From positions 248,001-312,000 of the forward strand of contig NZ_JAIUDQ010000004.1 of assembly GCF_020164435.1 (NCBI RefSeq): a stretch of 64,000 nucleotides of DNA. Direction: 5' to 3'. Position numbers and translations under genes: made by a program. How positions within the stretch are numbered: the stretch's first letter is position 1; every line of letters begins with the position of its first letter. The notes below the pieces were generated by a model that had not been told where the DNA came from, did not search any database, and saw only the letters and a program-made list of their open reading frames with translations. This document shows, in pieces, positions 25,798 through 35,106 of the stretch. The stretch is from Phyllobacterium lublinensis. Its GTDB lineage: Bacteria > Pseudomonadota > Alphaproteobacteria > Rhizobiales > Rhizobiaceae.

Positions 25798-27114
25798 ATG
25801 ATGAAAATGTTCCGTATTATCCTTTCAACCTTTGCCGCGATCCTCGCTGTAGCGATGACGGTCACCGTGCCGGCGCGCGCAGAAGTTACAATCGATATTA
25901 CGAAAGGTACTGTCGAACCGTTGCCCATTGCGATTACCGATTTTCTTTCCGGTGACCAGCTTGGTGCCAATATCTCGGGCGTGATTGCGGCCGATCTCGA
26001 ACGGTCCGGTCTGTTTGCTCCCATCGACAAGGGTGCCTTCATTGAGAAGATATCCAATCCGGATGCGGCGCCGCGCTTTGAAGACTGGAAGGTTATCAAC
26101 GCTCAGGCACTGGTAACAGGGCGTGTGACCAAGCAAGGCGACGGCAGGCTGAAAGCGGAGTTCCGGTTGTGGGATACATTCGCGGGGCAACAGCTCGAAG
26201 GCCAGCAATTCTTCACCTCGCCTGACAGCTGGCGCCGTGTCGCCCATATCATTGCCGATGCCATCTACGAGCGCCTGACAGGTGAAAAAGGTTACTTCGA
26301 TACCCGCGTCGTCTTTGTCGACGAATCCGGTACCAAGGAAAAGCGTGTCAAGCGCCTGGCCATCATGGATCAGGACGGCGCCAATGTTCGCTATCTTACC
26401 AATGGCAAGGATCTCGTCCTGACACCGCGCTTCTCGCCAAGCCGGCAGGAAATCACCTATATGTCCTATGAGCAGGGCAAGCCGCAAATCTATCTGTTGC
26501 AGCTGGAAACAGGACAGCGTGAGCTCGTCGGAAACTTTCCGGGCATGACCATTGCACCGCGCTTTTCGCCGGATGGACAGAAGGTTGTCATGAGCCTTCT
26601 ACAGGAAGATGGCAGTGCCAATGTCTACACAATGGACCTGCGCAGCCGCACGACGACACGCTTGACCAGCACTTCTGCCATCGACACCGGTGCTTCCTAT
26701 TCGCCGGATGGCAGCCAGGTTGTCTTTGAATCTGACCGCGGCGGGCGCCCACAGATCTACAAGATGGGTGCTGATGGCTCGAATCCGCAGCGTATCTCGT
26801 TTGGTGACGGTTCCTACTCAACGCCGGTGTGGTCTCCACGCGGCGACCTGATCGCCTTTACCAAGCAATCGGGCGGGCAGTTCTCGATCGGCGTTATGAA
26901 GGTCGATGGATCCGGAGAACGCATCCTGTCGAGCGGCTACCATGACGAAGGTCCAACCTGGGCCCCGAATGGCCGCGTACTGATGTTCTTCCGGCAGCCT
27001 CCAGGCTCAAACAGTCCGCACCTCGTGACGGTTGACCTTACGGGCCGCAATCTCCGCCAGATCCAGACCCCCAATCTGGCTTCGGATCCTGCTTGGTCGC
27101 CCCTTCTTGAATGA
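25798..27114 (+). CDS. tolB: Tol-Pal system beta-propeller protein TolB
   Basis: 438 residues with a signal peptide (cleavage near VPARAE, about residue 27). An N-terminal alpha/beta domain (about 30-160) precedes a six-bladed propeller (about 170-438) with recurring blades such as [37 protein letters not shown] and [22 protein letters not shown]. TolB is periplasmic and binds Pal through its propeller and TolA through its N terminus. ATG codons at 25801 and 25807 are alternative starts. A 233-bp spacer with a CtrA box separates it from pal. Confidence 0.96.
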   Translation: MMKMFRIILSTFAAILAVAMTVTVPARAEVTIDITKGTVEPLPIAITDFLSGDQLGANISGVIAADLERSGLFAPIDKGAFIEKISNPDAAPRFEDWKVINAQALVTGRVTKQGDGRLKAEFRLWDTFAGQQLEGQQFFTSPDSWRRVAHIIADAIYERLTGEKGYFDTRVVFVDESGTKEKRVKRLAIMDQDGANVRYLTNGKDLVLTPRFSPSRQEITYMSYEQGKPQIYLLQLETGQRELVGNFPGMTIAPRFSPDGQKVVMSLLQEDGSANVYTMDLRSRTTTRLTSTSAIDTGASYSPDGSQVVFESDRGGRPQIYKMGADGSNPQRISFGDGSYSTPVWSPRGDLIAFTKQSGGQFSIGVMKVDGSGERILSSGYHDEGPTWAPNGRVLMFFRQPPGSNSPHLVTVDLTGRNLRQIQTPNLASDPAWSPLLE

Positions 27115-27250
27115 TCCGGCAAGCCGGTCAATGAATTGTGTGCATTCGCGGCGAAGTTATCCATGCTTTGCCGCGAATGTCGTTTTTCCGCCGTATTTAG
27201 TGCCTTAAGGGTGCAGCGCACACTCGCTATATTCGCCGTTAATCCTGGAG

Positions 27251-27265
27251 TTAAGAGTGGATTAA
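27251..27265 (+). promoter_or_regulatory. CtrA box upstream of pal
   Basis: A perfect TTAA-GAGTGGA-TTAA match to the CtrA consensus, 83 bp before the pal start, in the 233-bp tolB-pal spacer. Other TTAA elements cluster around it (27239 and 27287). This suggests pal has its own cell-cycle-controlled promoter besides read-through from tolB. Confidence 0.65.
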
Positions 27266-27347
27266 CCCTGTTTCTTGAACAGGCCTTAACCTCGATATGG
27301 TTACTGCTTGTTCACCGAAACAATTCAATTCTTAAGGAGTCCAGGCT

Positions 27348-27851
27348 ATGCGCCGCTTCGAAATGATCGCCCGCAGTCCAGTCGTCGTTGCACTTTTCAT
27401 GTCTCTCGCAATCGCGGGCTGTGCTTCGAAGAAGAACATGCCGAATACCGCTGGTGACCTCGGACTTGGCGGAAGCGCCACTCCGGGATCGACGCAGGAT
27501 TTCACCGTTAACGTTGGCGATCGCATCTTCTTCGATGTCGACTCATCCGTCATTCGTGCCGATGCGCAGCAGACCCTGGCCAAGCAGGCCCAGTGGTTGC
27601 AGCGCTATCCGAACTATGCGATCACGATCGAAGGCCATGCCGACGAGCGCGGAACACGCGAATACAACCTTGCTCTTGGCCAGCGCCGTGCAGCTGCAAC
27701 ACGCAACTACCTCGCGTCACGCGGCATCCCAGCTTCTCGCATCAAGACCTTGTCGTACGGCAACGAACGCCCGGTTGCTGTTTGCGACAGCGAGTCTTGC
27801 TGGTCCCAGAATCGTCGCGCCATCACTGTCCTGGGCGGCGCCGGCAGTTAA
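27348..27851 (+). CDS. pal: Peptidoglycan-associated lipoprotein Pal
   Basis: 167 residues. The lipobox AIAGC places the lipidated Cys at residue 25. The OmpA-like domain (about 55-167) contains FFDVDSSVIRADAQQTL, ITIEGHADERGTREYNLALGQRRA and the closing NRRAITVLG, which bind diaminopimelate of peptidoglycan. AAGGAG lies eight bases before the ATG. Pal is an outer membrane lipoprotein that links wall and membrane and is released from the wall by TolB during division. A strong terminator follows directly, so cpoB is transcribed separately or by read-through. Confidence 0.96.
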   Translation: MRRFEMIARSPVVVALFMSLAIAGCASKKNMPNTAGDLGLGGSATPGSTQDFTVNVGDRIFFDVDSSVIRADAQQTLAKQAQWLQRYPNYAITIEGHADERGTREYNLALGQRRAAATRNYLASRGIPASRIKTLSYGNERPVAVCDSESCWSQNRRAITVLGGAGS

Positions 27852-27872
27852 GCCGAGATTGGTTCATCCACG

Positions 27873-27899
27873 AAAAGCGGCTTTCGGGCCGCTTTTTTT
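27873..27899 (+). terminator. Rho-independent terminator of pal
   Basis: Stem AGCGGC/GCCGCT extended by A-T pairs, six-base loop, then seven T. It lies 21 bases after the pal stop. Confidence 0.9.
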
Positions 27900-28013
27900 G
27901 TGATGGTTTGCTTCAAAACAAAATTTGGCCGAAGTCACGTTGCTCGTGTTAGAAGGGCCTGCCGCAAAATCATGGCGGCGTTTCAAATTCCCATATCAGG
28001 GCGGGTAAAAGGA

Positions 28014-29021
28014 ATGAACAAACGACTGAAGAGAATGGTATTGGCGATGACGGTTCTGCCATTTCTGGCAACCGGGTCAAGCCATGCCGCAGGTCTTGAT
28101 GGCGGGTATTTCAAGCGAGCGCCGAAAGCCGATATCGTTTCAAGCGATGCGCCGGTGCTGATGGCACAGGCTGGCGATCCTCGTGTGAGCCAGTTGGAGG
28201 AGCAGATCAGGCAGCTCACGGGCAAGATCGAGGAATTGAACTTCCAGCTTCTGCAAATGCAGGAGCAGATGCGGAAGGTCCAGGAAGACAATGAGTTCCG
28301 GTTCCAGGAGCTGGAAAAGGGCAAGCGATCCGATGCAGGCGGCAAGAACGATCGCACCGTGGCGTCCGCAGCGCACACGCGGACAGCGGGGGAGGCATCG
28401 ACTGATGCCTCCACTGCGACTTCAGGTCATTCGGGCTCGATCATTTCGCCCGATGCCACCGATTCCGCTGCTATTGACCAACAGATCGACAGTTCCAGTT
28501 CCGCGCAACTCGGCGATGCGCCGCGCGACCTGGGTCATATCGAGTTTGATGCCAATGGCAACGTAATCGGTGGCACGAAGAACGATGACCCGGCCATGCC
28601 GGCGGACAACACAACAGTTGCCGCATTGCCGCAGACCGATGATCCAAAAGCCCTGTACAGCCAGGCCTATCAATTGTTCCTGGCCGGTGATTACAAGGGC
28701 GCGGAAGTGGCGTTCCGCAGCCATGTCGACCGCTTTCCAGATGATGCTGCCGATCCGGACGCACGCTATTGGCTCGGCGAATCGCTCTATGGCCAAGCCC
28801 GCTATCAGGAAGCGGCATCAGTCTTTCTTGATAACCACAAGCAGTTCCCCGACTCCAAGAAGAGTCCCGAGAATCTGCTCAAGCTGGGTATGACGCTGGC
28901 CAAGATGCGTGATCATGAAGTCGCTTGCGCGACCTTCGCGTCCGTCACATCTCGCTATCCCAACATTTCTGCGGCAGTCAAAGAGCGCGTGAAGAATGAG
29001 CGTGCCGCCAACAAATGCTAG
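28014..29021 (+). CDS. cpoB: Cell division coordinator CpoB (YbgF)
   Basis: 335 residues from ATG 28014, which starts a good signal peptide (cleavage near SSHAAG, residue 25). A trimerising coiled coil (about 45-95, heptads in RVSQLEEQIRQLTGKIEELN) is followed by a low-complexity Ser/Thr/Asp region and a C-terminal TPR domain (about 205-335) with LYSQAYQLFLAGDYKGAEVAF and ARYWLGESLYGQARYQEAA. CpoB couples the Tol machine to PBP1B during septal wall synthesis. The middle region is longer than in E. coli, as in other alphaproteobacteria. The 3' end overlaps the start of tilS by 26 bases. Confidence 0.92.
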   Translation: MNKRLKRMVLAMTVLPFLATGSSHAAGLDGGYFKRAPKADIVSSDAPVLMAQAGDPRVSQLEEQIRQLTGKIEELNFQLLQMQEQMRKVQEDNEFRFQELEKGKRSDAGGKNDRTVASAAHTRTAGEASTDASTATSGHSGSIISPDATDSAAIDQQIDSSSSAQLGDAPRDLGHIEFDANGNVIGGTKNDDPAMPADNTTVAALPQTDDPKALYSQAYQLFLAGDYKGAEVAFRSHVDRFPDDAADPDARYWLGESLYGQARYQEAASVFLDNHKQFPDSKKSPENLLKLGMTLAKMRDHEVACATFASVTSRYPNISAAVKERVKNERAANKC

Positions 29022-30360
29022 ACCGGATCTCGATCCGAACGCCGTTTTTGAAGCCATCGATTTCACTGGGCTGAAATCCGTCGTCGTTGCCGTGTCAGGC
29101 GGCAGTGACTCGCTGGCACTATTGTATCTGCTTGCGACCCTTGGCGCCTCGCGTCCATCTTTCCCGGATATAATTGCCGTTACGATCGATCATGGTCTTC
29201 GCCCGGAATCAGCAGAAGAGGCCCGCTATGTCGCCAGGCTTTGCAAGGAAGCCGGTATTGAACATCAAACGCTGAACTGGGACGGTCCAAAGCCCGCAAC
29301 CGGTCTGTCGGCAAAGGCGCGCGCCGCACGCTACGGCCTCTTGTGCAAGGCCGCCCGCGAGGCTGGCACCGATATGGTGCTCACGGGCCACACGCTTGAC
29401 GATCAGATCGAAACCTTCCTCATGCGTTCAACGCGCACAGGTGAGGGGAGCAGCGCACGCGGGTTGGCGGGCATGTCGGCCGCAACATTGCTGGACCGGG
29501 AAATCTGGCTTGTAAGACCTCTGCTGGCGATTACCCGAGACGCGCTGCGCGGCTACTTGCGGATGAAAGCAGTTGAGTGGTGTGAAGATCCGTCAAACGA
29601 AAACCCAAAGTATGAGCGTGTACGGATACGCGAAGCATTAAGATATCATGATCGCGAGCTGATCCATGCTGGGATCATCAGGCAGGCCGAGCAGCGCCGG
29701 TCATTGAATGTGCGATGCGCCCAAGTCTTGCGGCACTGTGTGATGGTTCACGATGGACTGCTTGTGGAGATCCAACGAAAGGCCTGGCTCGGGCAGGAGA
29801 CCGATGCGCAACGCCTGGCGATTGGCGTACTGCTTGCAATTGCTGGCGGGCATGAGTTTCTGCCTGCAGGCGACATTTGCGACAAGGCCCTGCAGCACAT
29901 TGCAACGGATGATCTGCCTGGTCGCACGACCTACAGCCGGTGCATCCTCCAGCGCAAGAAGGACAATGTACTGATATTTCGTGAGATGCGATCGGTCCCG
30001 CAGATCACGATTCAACCGCAACAGTGTGCCATCTGGGATGGGCGTTACCGGATCGACAATCAGACATCGCGCCCTGTCGGCGTGAAAGCATGTGGCGTGG
30101 ATGGGCTCCATGTGTTGAGGCAGAGCGAGCAGAGTATTTCCCACCGCGCGGCGGCATTGTCGGCGCCAGTTCTGGTGTGGGGAGACAAGGTTGTCGGTCT
30201 GCGCCCCGCTTTGCCCGTTGGAATCAGCGTTTTTCGCCACCTTGCGCTGTTCGATCATATCCTTTCAGGCTATGATGAAGACTTGGCTCAATCCGTTGCA
30301 GATATCTTTCAGGTCCAGGGCTACAAGCCGTCGCCTGTAAACCAGATTAACAAGAATTGA
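28996..30360 (+). CDS. tilS: tRNA(Ile)-lysidine synthetase TilS
   Basis: 454 residues. The ATP-pyrophosphatase P-loop VAVSGGSDSLALLYLL sits at 31-46, and GHTLDDQIETFLMRSTRT near 131-148 and RPLLAITRDALRGYL near 174 are the other N-type ATPase motifs. TilS converts the wobble C of tRNA-Ile(CAU) to lysidine, which is essential for reading AUA. The C-terminal part (about 300-454) is divergent but has the family layout. The gene starts inside cpoB in another frame, suggesting translational coupling, and ends 95 bp before ftsH. Confidence 0.93.
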   Translation: MSVPPTNARPDLDPNAVFEAIDFTGLKSVVVAVSGGSDSLALLYLLATLGASRPSFPDIIAVTIDHGLRPESAEEARYVARLCKEAGIEHQTLNWDGPKPATGLSAKARAARYGLLCKAAREAGTDMVLTGHTLDDQIETFLMRSTRTGEGSSARGLAGMSAATLLDREIWLVRPLLAITRDALRGYLRMKAVEWCEDPSNENPKYERVRIREALRYHDRELIHAGIIRQAEQRRSLNVRCAQVLRHCVMVHDGLLVEIQRKAWLGQETDAQRLAIGVLLAIAGGHEFLPAGDICDKALQHIATDDLPGRTTYSRCILQRKKDNVLIFREMRSVPQITIQPQQCAIWDGRYRIDNQTSRPVGVKACGVDGLHVLRQSEQSISHRAAALSAPVLVWGDKVVGLRPALPVGISVFRHLALFDHILSGYDEDLAQSVADIFQVQGYKPSPVNQINKN

Positions 30361-30455
30361 CCTCAGTTTGAACGCCAGCCTTGGCAAGGCCATGCTTCGA
30401 ACCTATGTTACGTATAAATTCCGCGTGCTTGCGGTTGTGATTGATGGGACCCGAT

Positions 30456-32390
30456 ATGAATCCTAACTACAGGAACTTCGCACTGTGGGCGATTATCGCC
30501 TTACTTCTGATCGCGTTGTTCAATCTTTTCCAGAGCCCCACCTCGCGTTCGGCATCGAGCGATGTTCCCTATTCGCAGTTTATCAGCGACGTAAATAGCG
30601 GCCGTGTGAAATCGGTAACGATTTCCGGTAACCGTATCACGGGCACATATTCCGATAATGGTTCAAACTTCCAGACCTATTCTCCTGGAGATGCCGGCCT
30701 CGTTGGCCGCCTCGAGAGCAAGAATGTGCAGATCGCGGCCCGACCCGAGACGGATGGTTCAACATCGCTCGTTGGTATGTTGATATCCTGGCTTCCGATG
30801 ATCCTGATCCTCGGCGTATGGATCTTCTTCATGCGTCAGATGCAGGGTGGTTCACGTGGGGCCATGGGATTTGGCAAGTCAAAGGCGAAACTGTTGACTG
30901 AAGCCCACGGCCGCGTGACCTTCCAGGACGTGGCTGGCGTCGACGAAGCCAAGGAAGATCTTGAAGAGATTGTCGAATTCCTGCGCGATGCCCAGAAGTT
31001 CCAGCGGTTGGGCGGGCGTATCCCGCGCGGCGTACTCCTTGTGGGCCCTCCCGGTACCGGTAAAACCCTGCTGGCGCGTGCCATCGCTGGCGAAGCCAAC
31101 GTTCCGTTCTTCACCATTTCGGGTTCTGATTTCGTGGAAATGTTCGTTGGCGTTGGTGCATCGCGCGTTCGCGACATGTTCGAGCAGGCCAAGAAGAATG
31201 CTCCTTGCATTATCTTCATCGATGAAATCGATGCTGTCGGCCGCCATCGCGGTGCCGGGCTTGGCGGTGGTAACGACGAGCGCGAGCAGACGTTGAACCA
31301 GTTGCTCGTCGAGATGGATGGCTTCGAAGCAAATGAAGGCGTTATCCTCATCGCTGCGACCAACCGTCCGGACGTGCTCGATCCTGCACTGTTGCGTCCC
31401 GGTCGTTTCGACCGTCAGGTTGTCGTGCCAAATCCGGACGTCACTGGTCGCGAGAAGATCCTGAAGGTGCATGCACGCAACGTGCCGCTTGCTCCGAATG
31501 TCGATCTGAAGGTCCTTGCTCGCGGCACCCCCGGGTTCTCCGGTGCTGATCTGATGAATCTCGTCAACGAGGCCGCCTTGATGGCTGCACGCCGTAACAA
31601 ACGGCTTGTGACCATGCTTGAATTTGAGGATGCCAAGGACAAGATCATGATGGGTGCCGAGCGCCGCTCGACCGCCATGACCCAGGCAGAAAAAGAACTG
31701 ACAGCCTATCACGAGGCAGGCCATGCTATCGTGGCACTGAACGTGGAAGTTGCTGATCCGCTGCACAAGGCAACGATCATTCCACGTGGACGCGCTCTGG
31801 GTATGGTCATGCAGCTGCCGGAAGCCGATCGCTACTCCATGAGTTATAAATGGATGATCTCACGCCTTGCCATCATGATGGGCGGCCGCATTGCGGAAGA
31901 ACTCAAGTTCGGCAAGGAGAACATCACATCGGGCGCGTCGTCCGACATCGAGCAGGCGACCAAGCTTGCCAGGGCCATGGTGACCCGTTGGGGCTTCTCC
32001 GACAAGCTTGGGCAGGTGGCCTACGGCGAGAACCAGGAAGAGGTGTTTCTTGGCCACTCCGTAGCACGGACTCAGAATGTCTCCGAGGAGACAGCGCAAC
32101 TGATCGATGCCGAGGTGCGCAAGCTGATCGATGACGCCTATAACCATGCCCGCAGCATTCTGACCAAGAAGAAGAAGGAATGGATTGCCATTGCCGAAGG
32201 TCTGCTTGAGTACGAGACGCTGACAGGCGAAGAGATCAAGGCGCTGATGGCTGGTGGCAAGCCTGCTCGTGATCTTGGCGACGATACGCCGCCATCACGC
32301 GGTTCGGCAGTGCCGAAGGCCGGTTCGGCCAAGAAGCCGCGCAAGGGTGATGAGCCGGACAAGGGTCTTGAGCCACAACCGCAATCATGA
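30456..32390 (+). CDS. ftsH: ATP-dependent zinc metalloprotease FtsH
   Basis: 644 residues from the ATG that gives [11 protein letters not shown]. Two membrane helices (about 5-22 and 100-122) flank a periplasmic domain. The AAA domain has Walker [10 protein letters not shown] near 197-205, Walker [14 protein letters not shown] and the SRH segment [20 protein letters not shown]. The zinc site HEAGH is at about 419-423. FtsH degrades membrane and short-lived cytosolic proteins, including sigma-32, whose gene rpoH also lies in this window. A frame extension to a TTG at 30441 is less likely. A terminator follows directly. Confidence 0.97.
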   Translation: MNPNYRNFALWAIIALLLIALFNLFQSPTSRSASSDVPYSQFISDVNSGRVKSVTISGNRITGTYSDNGSNFQTYSPGDAGLVGRLESKNVQIAARPETDGSTSLVGMLISWLPMILILGVWIFFMRQMQGGSRGAMGFGKSKAKLLTEAHGRVTFQDVAGVDEAKEDLEEIVEFLRDAQKFQRLGGRIPRGVLLVGPPGTGKTLLARAIAGEANVPFFTISGSDFVEMFVGVGASRVRDMFEQAKKNAPCIIFIDEIDAVGRHRGAGLGGGNDEREQTLNQLLVEMDGFEANEGVILIAATNRPDVLDPALLRPGRFDRQVVVPNPDVTGREKILKVHARNVPLAPNVDLKVLARGTPGFSGADLMNLVNEAALMAARRNKRLVTMLEFEDAKDKIMMGAERRSTAMTQAEKELTAYHEAGHAIVALNVEVADPLHKATIIPRGRALGMVMQLPEADRYSMSYKWMISRLAIMMGGRIAEELKFGKENITSGASSDIEQATKLARAMVTRWGFSDKLGQVAYGENQEEVFLGHSVARTQNVSEETAQLIDAEVRKLIDDAYNHARSILTKKKKEWIAIAEGLLEYETLTGEEIKALMAGGKPARDLGDDTPPSRGSAVPKAGSAKKPRKGDEPDKGLEPQPQS

Positions 32391-32407
32391 TTGCGGAGTG
32401 ATACACG

Positions 32408-32435
32408 AAACGGCCGGTGCGAACCGGCCGTTTTT
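32408..32435 (+). terminator. Rho-independent terminator of ftsH
   Basis: An 11-bp stem AAACGGCCGGT/ACCGGCCGTTT with a four-base loop and a T-tract, 18 bases after the ftsH stop. It is symmetrical enough to act in both directions. Confidence 0.92.
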
Positions 32436-32572
32436 GTACGAATTGTTCACGCATGGCAGTTAAGTATAATCGTCACCAGGTTGCACAATTCGTAGGATGT
32501 GAAATAGGAGCGCCTTTGCGCTAGGCAGTGATAATTACCGGCTCAACAAAGCTGCAGAATTGGACGATAAAC

Positions 32573-33919
32573 ATGGCTCGCAAGTATTTTGGTACGGATG
32601 GCATTCGCGGACAGGCAAACGCATATCCCATGACACCCGATATCGCGATGAAGGTAGGGATGGCCGTTGGGCTCGCATTCAAACGCGGTGAGCACCGTAA
32701 TCGCGTTGTCATCGGCAAGGATACGCGGCTTTCGGGCTATATGATCGAGAATGCCCTTGTCGCCGGATTCACTTCGACTGGCATGGATGTGTTCCTCCTA
32801 GGGCCAATCCCGACCCCCGCCGTGGCCATGCTTTGCCGATCATTGCGTGCCGACATAGGCGTGATGATCTCGGCGTCCCACAATCCGTTTCACGACAACG
32901 GCATCAAGCTTTTCGGACCGGATGGGTTCAAATTGTCCGATGATATCGAACTCGAAATCGAACGGCTGATGGACGAGAACCTGGCTGACCGTCTGTCGAG
33001 TTCCGACGCGCTCGGTAGAGCCAAGCGCGTGGACGGCGACATTTATCGTTATATTGAATTTGCAAAAAGGACGATGCCCAAGAACATATCGTTGGCTGGG
33101 CTTCGTATCGTGGTCGATTGCGCCAACGGTGCCGCCTATAAGGTGGCGCCGGCTGCGCTGTGGGAATTGGGCGCCGAGGTCGTCACGATCAACAATGAAC
33201 CCAATGGCACGAACATCAACGAAGATTGCGGCTCCACACATCCGCTCGGATTGATCAAGAAGGTACACGAGGTGCGGGCGGACATAGGCATAGCGCTGGA
33301 TGGCGACGCTGACCGTGTGCTGATCGTCGACGAAAATGGAGCCATCATCGATGGCGACCAGCTCATGGCGGTCATTGCCCAGTCCTGGCAGGAGTCAGAC
33401 CGGCTTGCAGGAGGCGGCGTTGTTGCCACTGTCATGTCCAATCTTGGTTTCGAGCGCTTCCTGGGTGATCGCGGTCTCACGTTGGCGCGCACACAGGTCG
33501 GCGACCGCTATGTCGTCGAACACATGCGTGCCAACGGATACAATATTGGTGGTGAGCAGTCTGGCCATATCGTGCTGTCGGATTATTCGACCACCGGTGA
33601 CGGGCTGATTTCTGCCCTGCAGATTCTGGCGGTCGTTCAAGAGCTGGATAAACCGGTCAGCGAGGTTTGCCGCAAATTCGAGCCGGTGCCCCAACTTCTG
33701 AAGAATGTGCGTACGACCGGTGGCAAGCCGCTGGAGAACAAGAAAGTGAAGAGCGCCATCGATGAAGCGCGCGACCGTTTGGGAAATACCGGCCGGCTGG
33801 TGATCCGCCCTTCAGGTACGGAGCCGCTCATCCGCGTTATGGCCGAAGGCGACGACCGGAAATTGGTCGAAGCTGTCGTCAACGACATCATTTCTGTCAT
33901 CTCATCATCAGCTGCCTAG
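32573..33919 (+). CDS. glmM: Phosphoglucosamine mutase
   Basis: 448 residues from ATG 32573, giving the standard start [16 protein letters not shown]. The phosphoserine loop [17 protein letters not shown], the metal loop [14 protein letters not shown], the sugar loop GGEQSGHIV and the phosphate-binding [15 protein letters not shown] are all intact. GlmM converts glucosamine 6-phosphate to glucosamine 1-phosphate for peptidoglycan and LPS. The ftsH-glmM order is conserved from E. coli to the Hyphomicrobiales. Here a terminator separates the two, so glmM needs its own promoter in the 137-bp spacer between the terminator and its start. Confidence 0.96.
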   Translation: MARKYFGTDGIRGQANAYPMTPDIAMKVGMAVGLAFKRGEHRNRVVIGKDTRLSGYMIENALVAGFTSTGMDVFLLGPIPTPAVAMLCRSLRADIGVMISASHNPFHDNGIKLFGPDGFKLSDDIELEIERLMDENLADRLSSSDALGRAKRVDGDIYRYIEFAKRTMPKNISLAGLRIVVDCANGAAYKVAPAALWELGAEVVTINNEPNGTNINEDCGSTHPLGLIKKVHEVRADIGIALDGDADRVLIVDENGAIIDGDQLMAVIAQSWQESDRLAGGGVVATVMSNLGFERFLGDRGLTLARTQVGDRYVVEHMRANGYNIGGEQSGHIVLSDYSTTGDGLISALQILAVVQELDKPVSEVCRKFEPVPQLLKNVRTTGGKPLENKKVKSAIDEARDRLGNTGRLVIRPSGTEPLIRVMAEGDDRKLVEAVVNDIISVISSSAA

Positions 33920-33950
33920 AGAGTCTGGCATCGCAATGTTACGAATGCAT

Positions 33951-33973
33951 AGGGCCCCAATACGGGCCCTTTT
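33951..33973 (+). terminator. Rho-independent terminator of glmM
   Basis: Stem AGGGCCC/GGGCCCT with a six-base loop followed by TTTTGCTT, 31 bases after the stop. Confidence 0.85.
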
Positions 33974-34041
33974 GCTTCTTGATAACTGAGTTTTACTGTT
34001 TTCGATTTGTTAACGTTAATAGATATGGTGAAGAAACACAG

Positions 34042-34056
34042 TTAAGCGGGATTTAA
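34042..34056 (+). promoter_or_regulatory. CtrA box upstream of the outer membrane beta-barrel gene
   Basis: A perfect TTAA-GCGGGAT-TTAA match to the CtrA consensus, 78 bp before the start of the beta-barrel gene. A further TTAACGTTAA lies just upstream at 34011-34020. In Brucella, CtrA is known to control outer membrane protein genes, so the position is meaningful. Confidence 0.65.
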
Positions 34057-34134
34057 CTTTTTCCCCGCATATTAGCCCACAACCTTGAGTAGCAACCGCT
34101 GCGCTTCCATTTTAGGCTTGTGAGGGAATCGGAA

Positions 34135-34911
34135 ATGAGCACTTTCAACAACTATGCTGCATTGAGCGCAGCGCTCCTTTGCCTGGGTGCGGCCCCGGCC
34201 TATTCGGCGGATATGCCTGAGGCTCCGATCGTGGAAGTCCAGCCGTTTGGCGGCTGGTATTTGCGCGGTGATATCGGCATGAGCAACCAGCGGTTCGACG
34301 AACTGGATTACGTTGGCTTCGACGACCCCGTTGTTCACGGCTGGCACAATGATGGCGATTTCGATGCCGGCGTAACAGGGCAGATCGGTGTCGGCTACCA
34401 GTTCAATGATTGGTTCCGTGTTGATGCGACAGCCCAATATCGCGGCAAGACCGAGTTCAGCGCGCTCGACTTCTATGACACTGACGGCATTCCCGGCACG
34501 GGCGACGAGGCCACCAACAGTTATCATGCCAAGAAGTCCGAATGGCTCCTTCTGGCAAATGCTTACACGGATCTCGGAACGTATGCCGGGATCACGCCCT
34601 ATGTCGGTGCAGGCATTGGTGCCTCGCGCAACACTATTTCGGGCTTTACCGATGACAATATCATAACCGGCGGTGGCGGGTTCGCGGGCAGCGATTCCCA
34701 GTGGGAATTCGCTTGGGCGCTGCACGCCGGTGTTGGCATCAAGGCGACCGACCGCATGACCATCGACCTCGGCTACAGCTATGTGGATCTGGGCGATGGC
34801 AAAACCGGTATCGCCTACAATTATGATGGCGTAGGCACGCGCAATGCAGCGTTTGAATTCAAGGACATTGCGTCGCATGATTTCAAACTTGGCGTGCGTT
34901 ACGCCTTCTGA
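34135..34911 (+). CDS. Outer membrane beta-barrel protein (Omp25/Omp31-like)
   Basis: 258 residues from ATG 34135, with a signal peptide ending PAYSA (about residue 24-25). The mature part alternates hydrophobic and polar residues as in eight-stranded barrels: GWYLRGDIGMSNQRF, GVGYQFNDWFRVDATAQYRG, ITPYVGAGIGASRN, GVGIKATDRMTIDLGYSYVDLG and the terminal FKLGVRYAF with the C-terminal Phe needed for Bam insertion. It belongs to the alphaproteobacterial Omp25/Omp31-like group in a wide sense; orthology to a given Brucella Omp cannot be settled. GAGGG precedes the start, and a CtrA box lies upstream. It is monocistronic. Confidence 0.85.
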   Translation: MSTFNNYAALSAALLCLGAAPAYSADMPEAPIVEVQPFGGWYLRGDIGMSNQRFDELDYVGFDDPVVHGWHNDGDFDAGVTGQIGVGYQFNDWFRVDATAQYRGKTEFSALDFYDTDGIPGTGDEATNSYHAKKSEWLLLANAYTDLGTYAGITPYVGAGIGASRNTISGFTDDNIITGGGGFAGSDSQWEFAWALHAGVGIKATDRMTIDLGYSYVDLGDGKTGIAYNYDGVGTRNAAFEFKDIASHDFKLGVRYAF

Positions 34912-34935
34912 TTGATTGTACGGATGAATTTGCAA

Positions 34936-34963
34936 CGGCAGGAGCTATCTCCTGCCGTGTTCG
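34936..34963 (+). terminator. Terminator of the beta-barrel gene
   Basis: A perfect nine-base-pair stem CGGCAGGAG/CTCCTGCCG with a four-base loop, followed by TGTTCGTT. Strong stem but weak U-tract; 24 bases after the stop. Confidence 0.7.
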
Positions 34964-35054
34964 TTAGAGTATCGGGCATTGGCCACAACAGATTCCTTGT
35001 CGCACCCAAACAAATTTCTTGACTGTCAGCGACATTTCTCCTAGTTCCCGGAGT

Positions 35055-35106
35055 GGGCCACCTCTCCCCAACGAGAGGCGTGCTATCTGTAAGGATAGGA
35101 GAAAAC
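35055..35106 (+). promoter_or_regulatory. serC RNA motif-like leader
   Basis: Two adjacent hairpins directly before serC: CCTCTC/GAGAGG (35061-35078) and CTATC/GATAG (35083-35098). The second lies against the AGGAG ribosome site (35097-35101), so folding could hide it. Spacing and the sequence TATCTGTAAGGATAGGAG fit the serC motif described upstream of alphaproteobacterial serC genes. The ligand, if any, is unknown; recognition is from memory of the motif. Confidence 0.65.

Noticed and set aside
34072..34935. Long minus-strand open frame opposite the beta-barrel gene
   Set aside because: The plus-strand frame has a signal peptide, barrel strands and a terminal Phe; the minus frame has no recognisable domain and no ribosome site.
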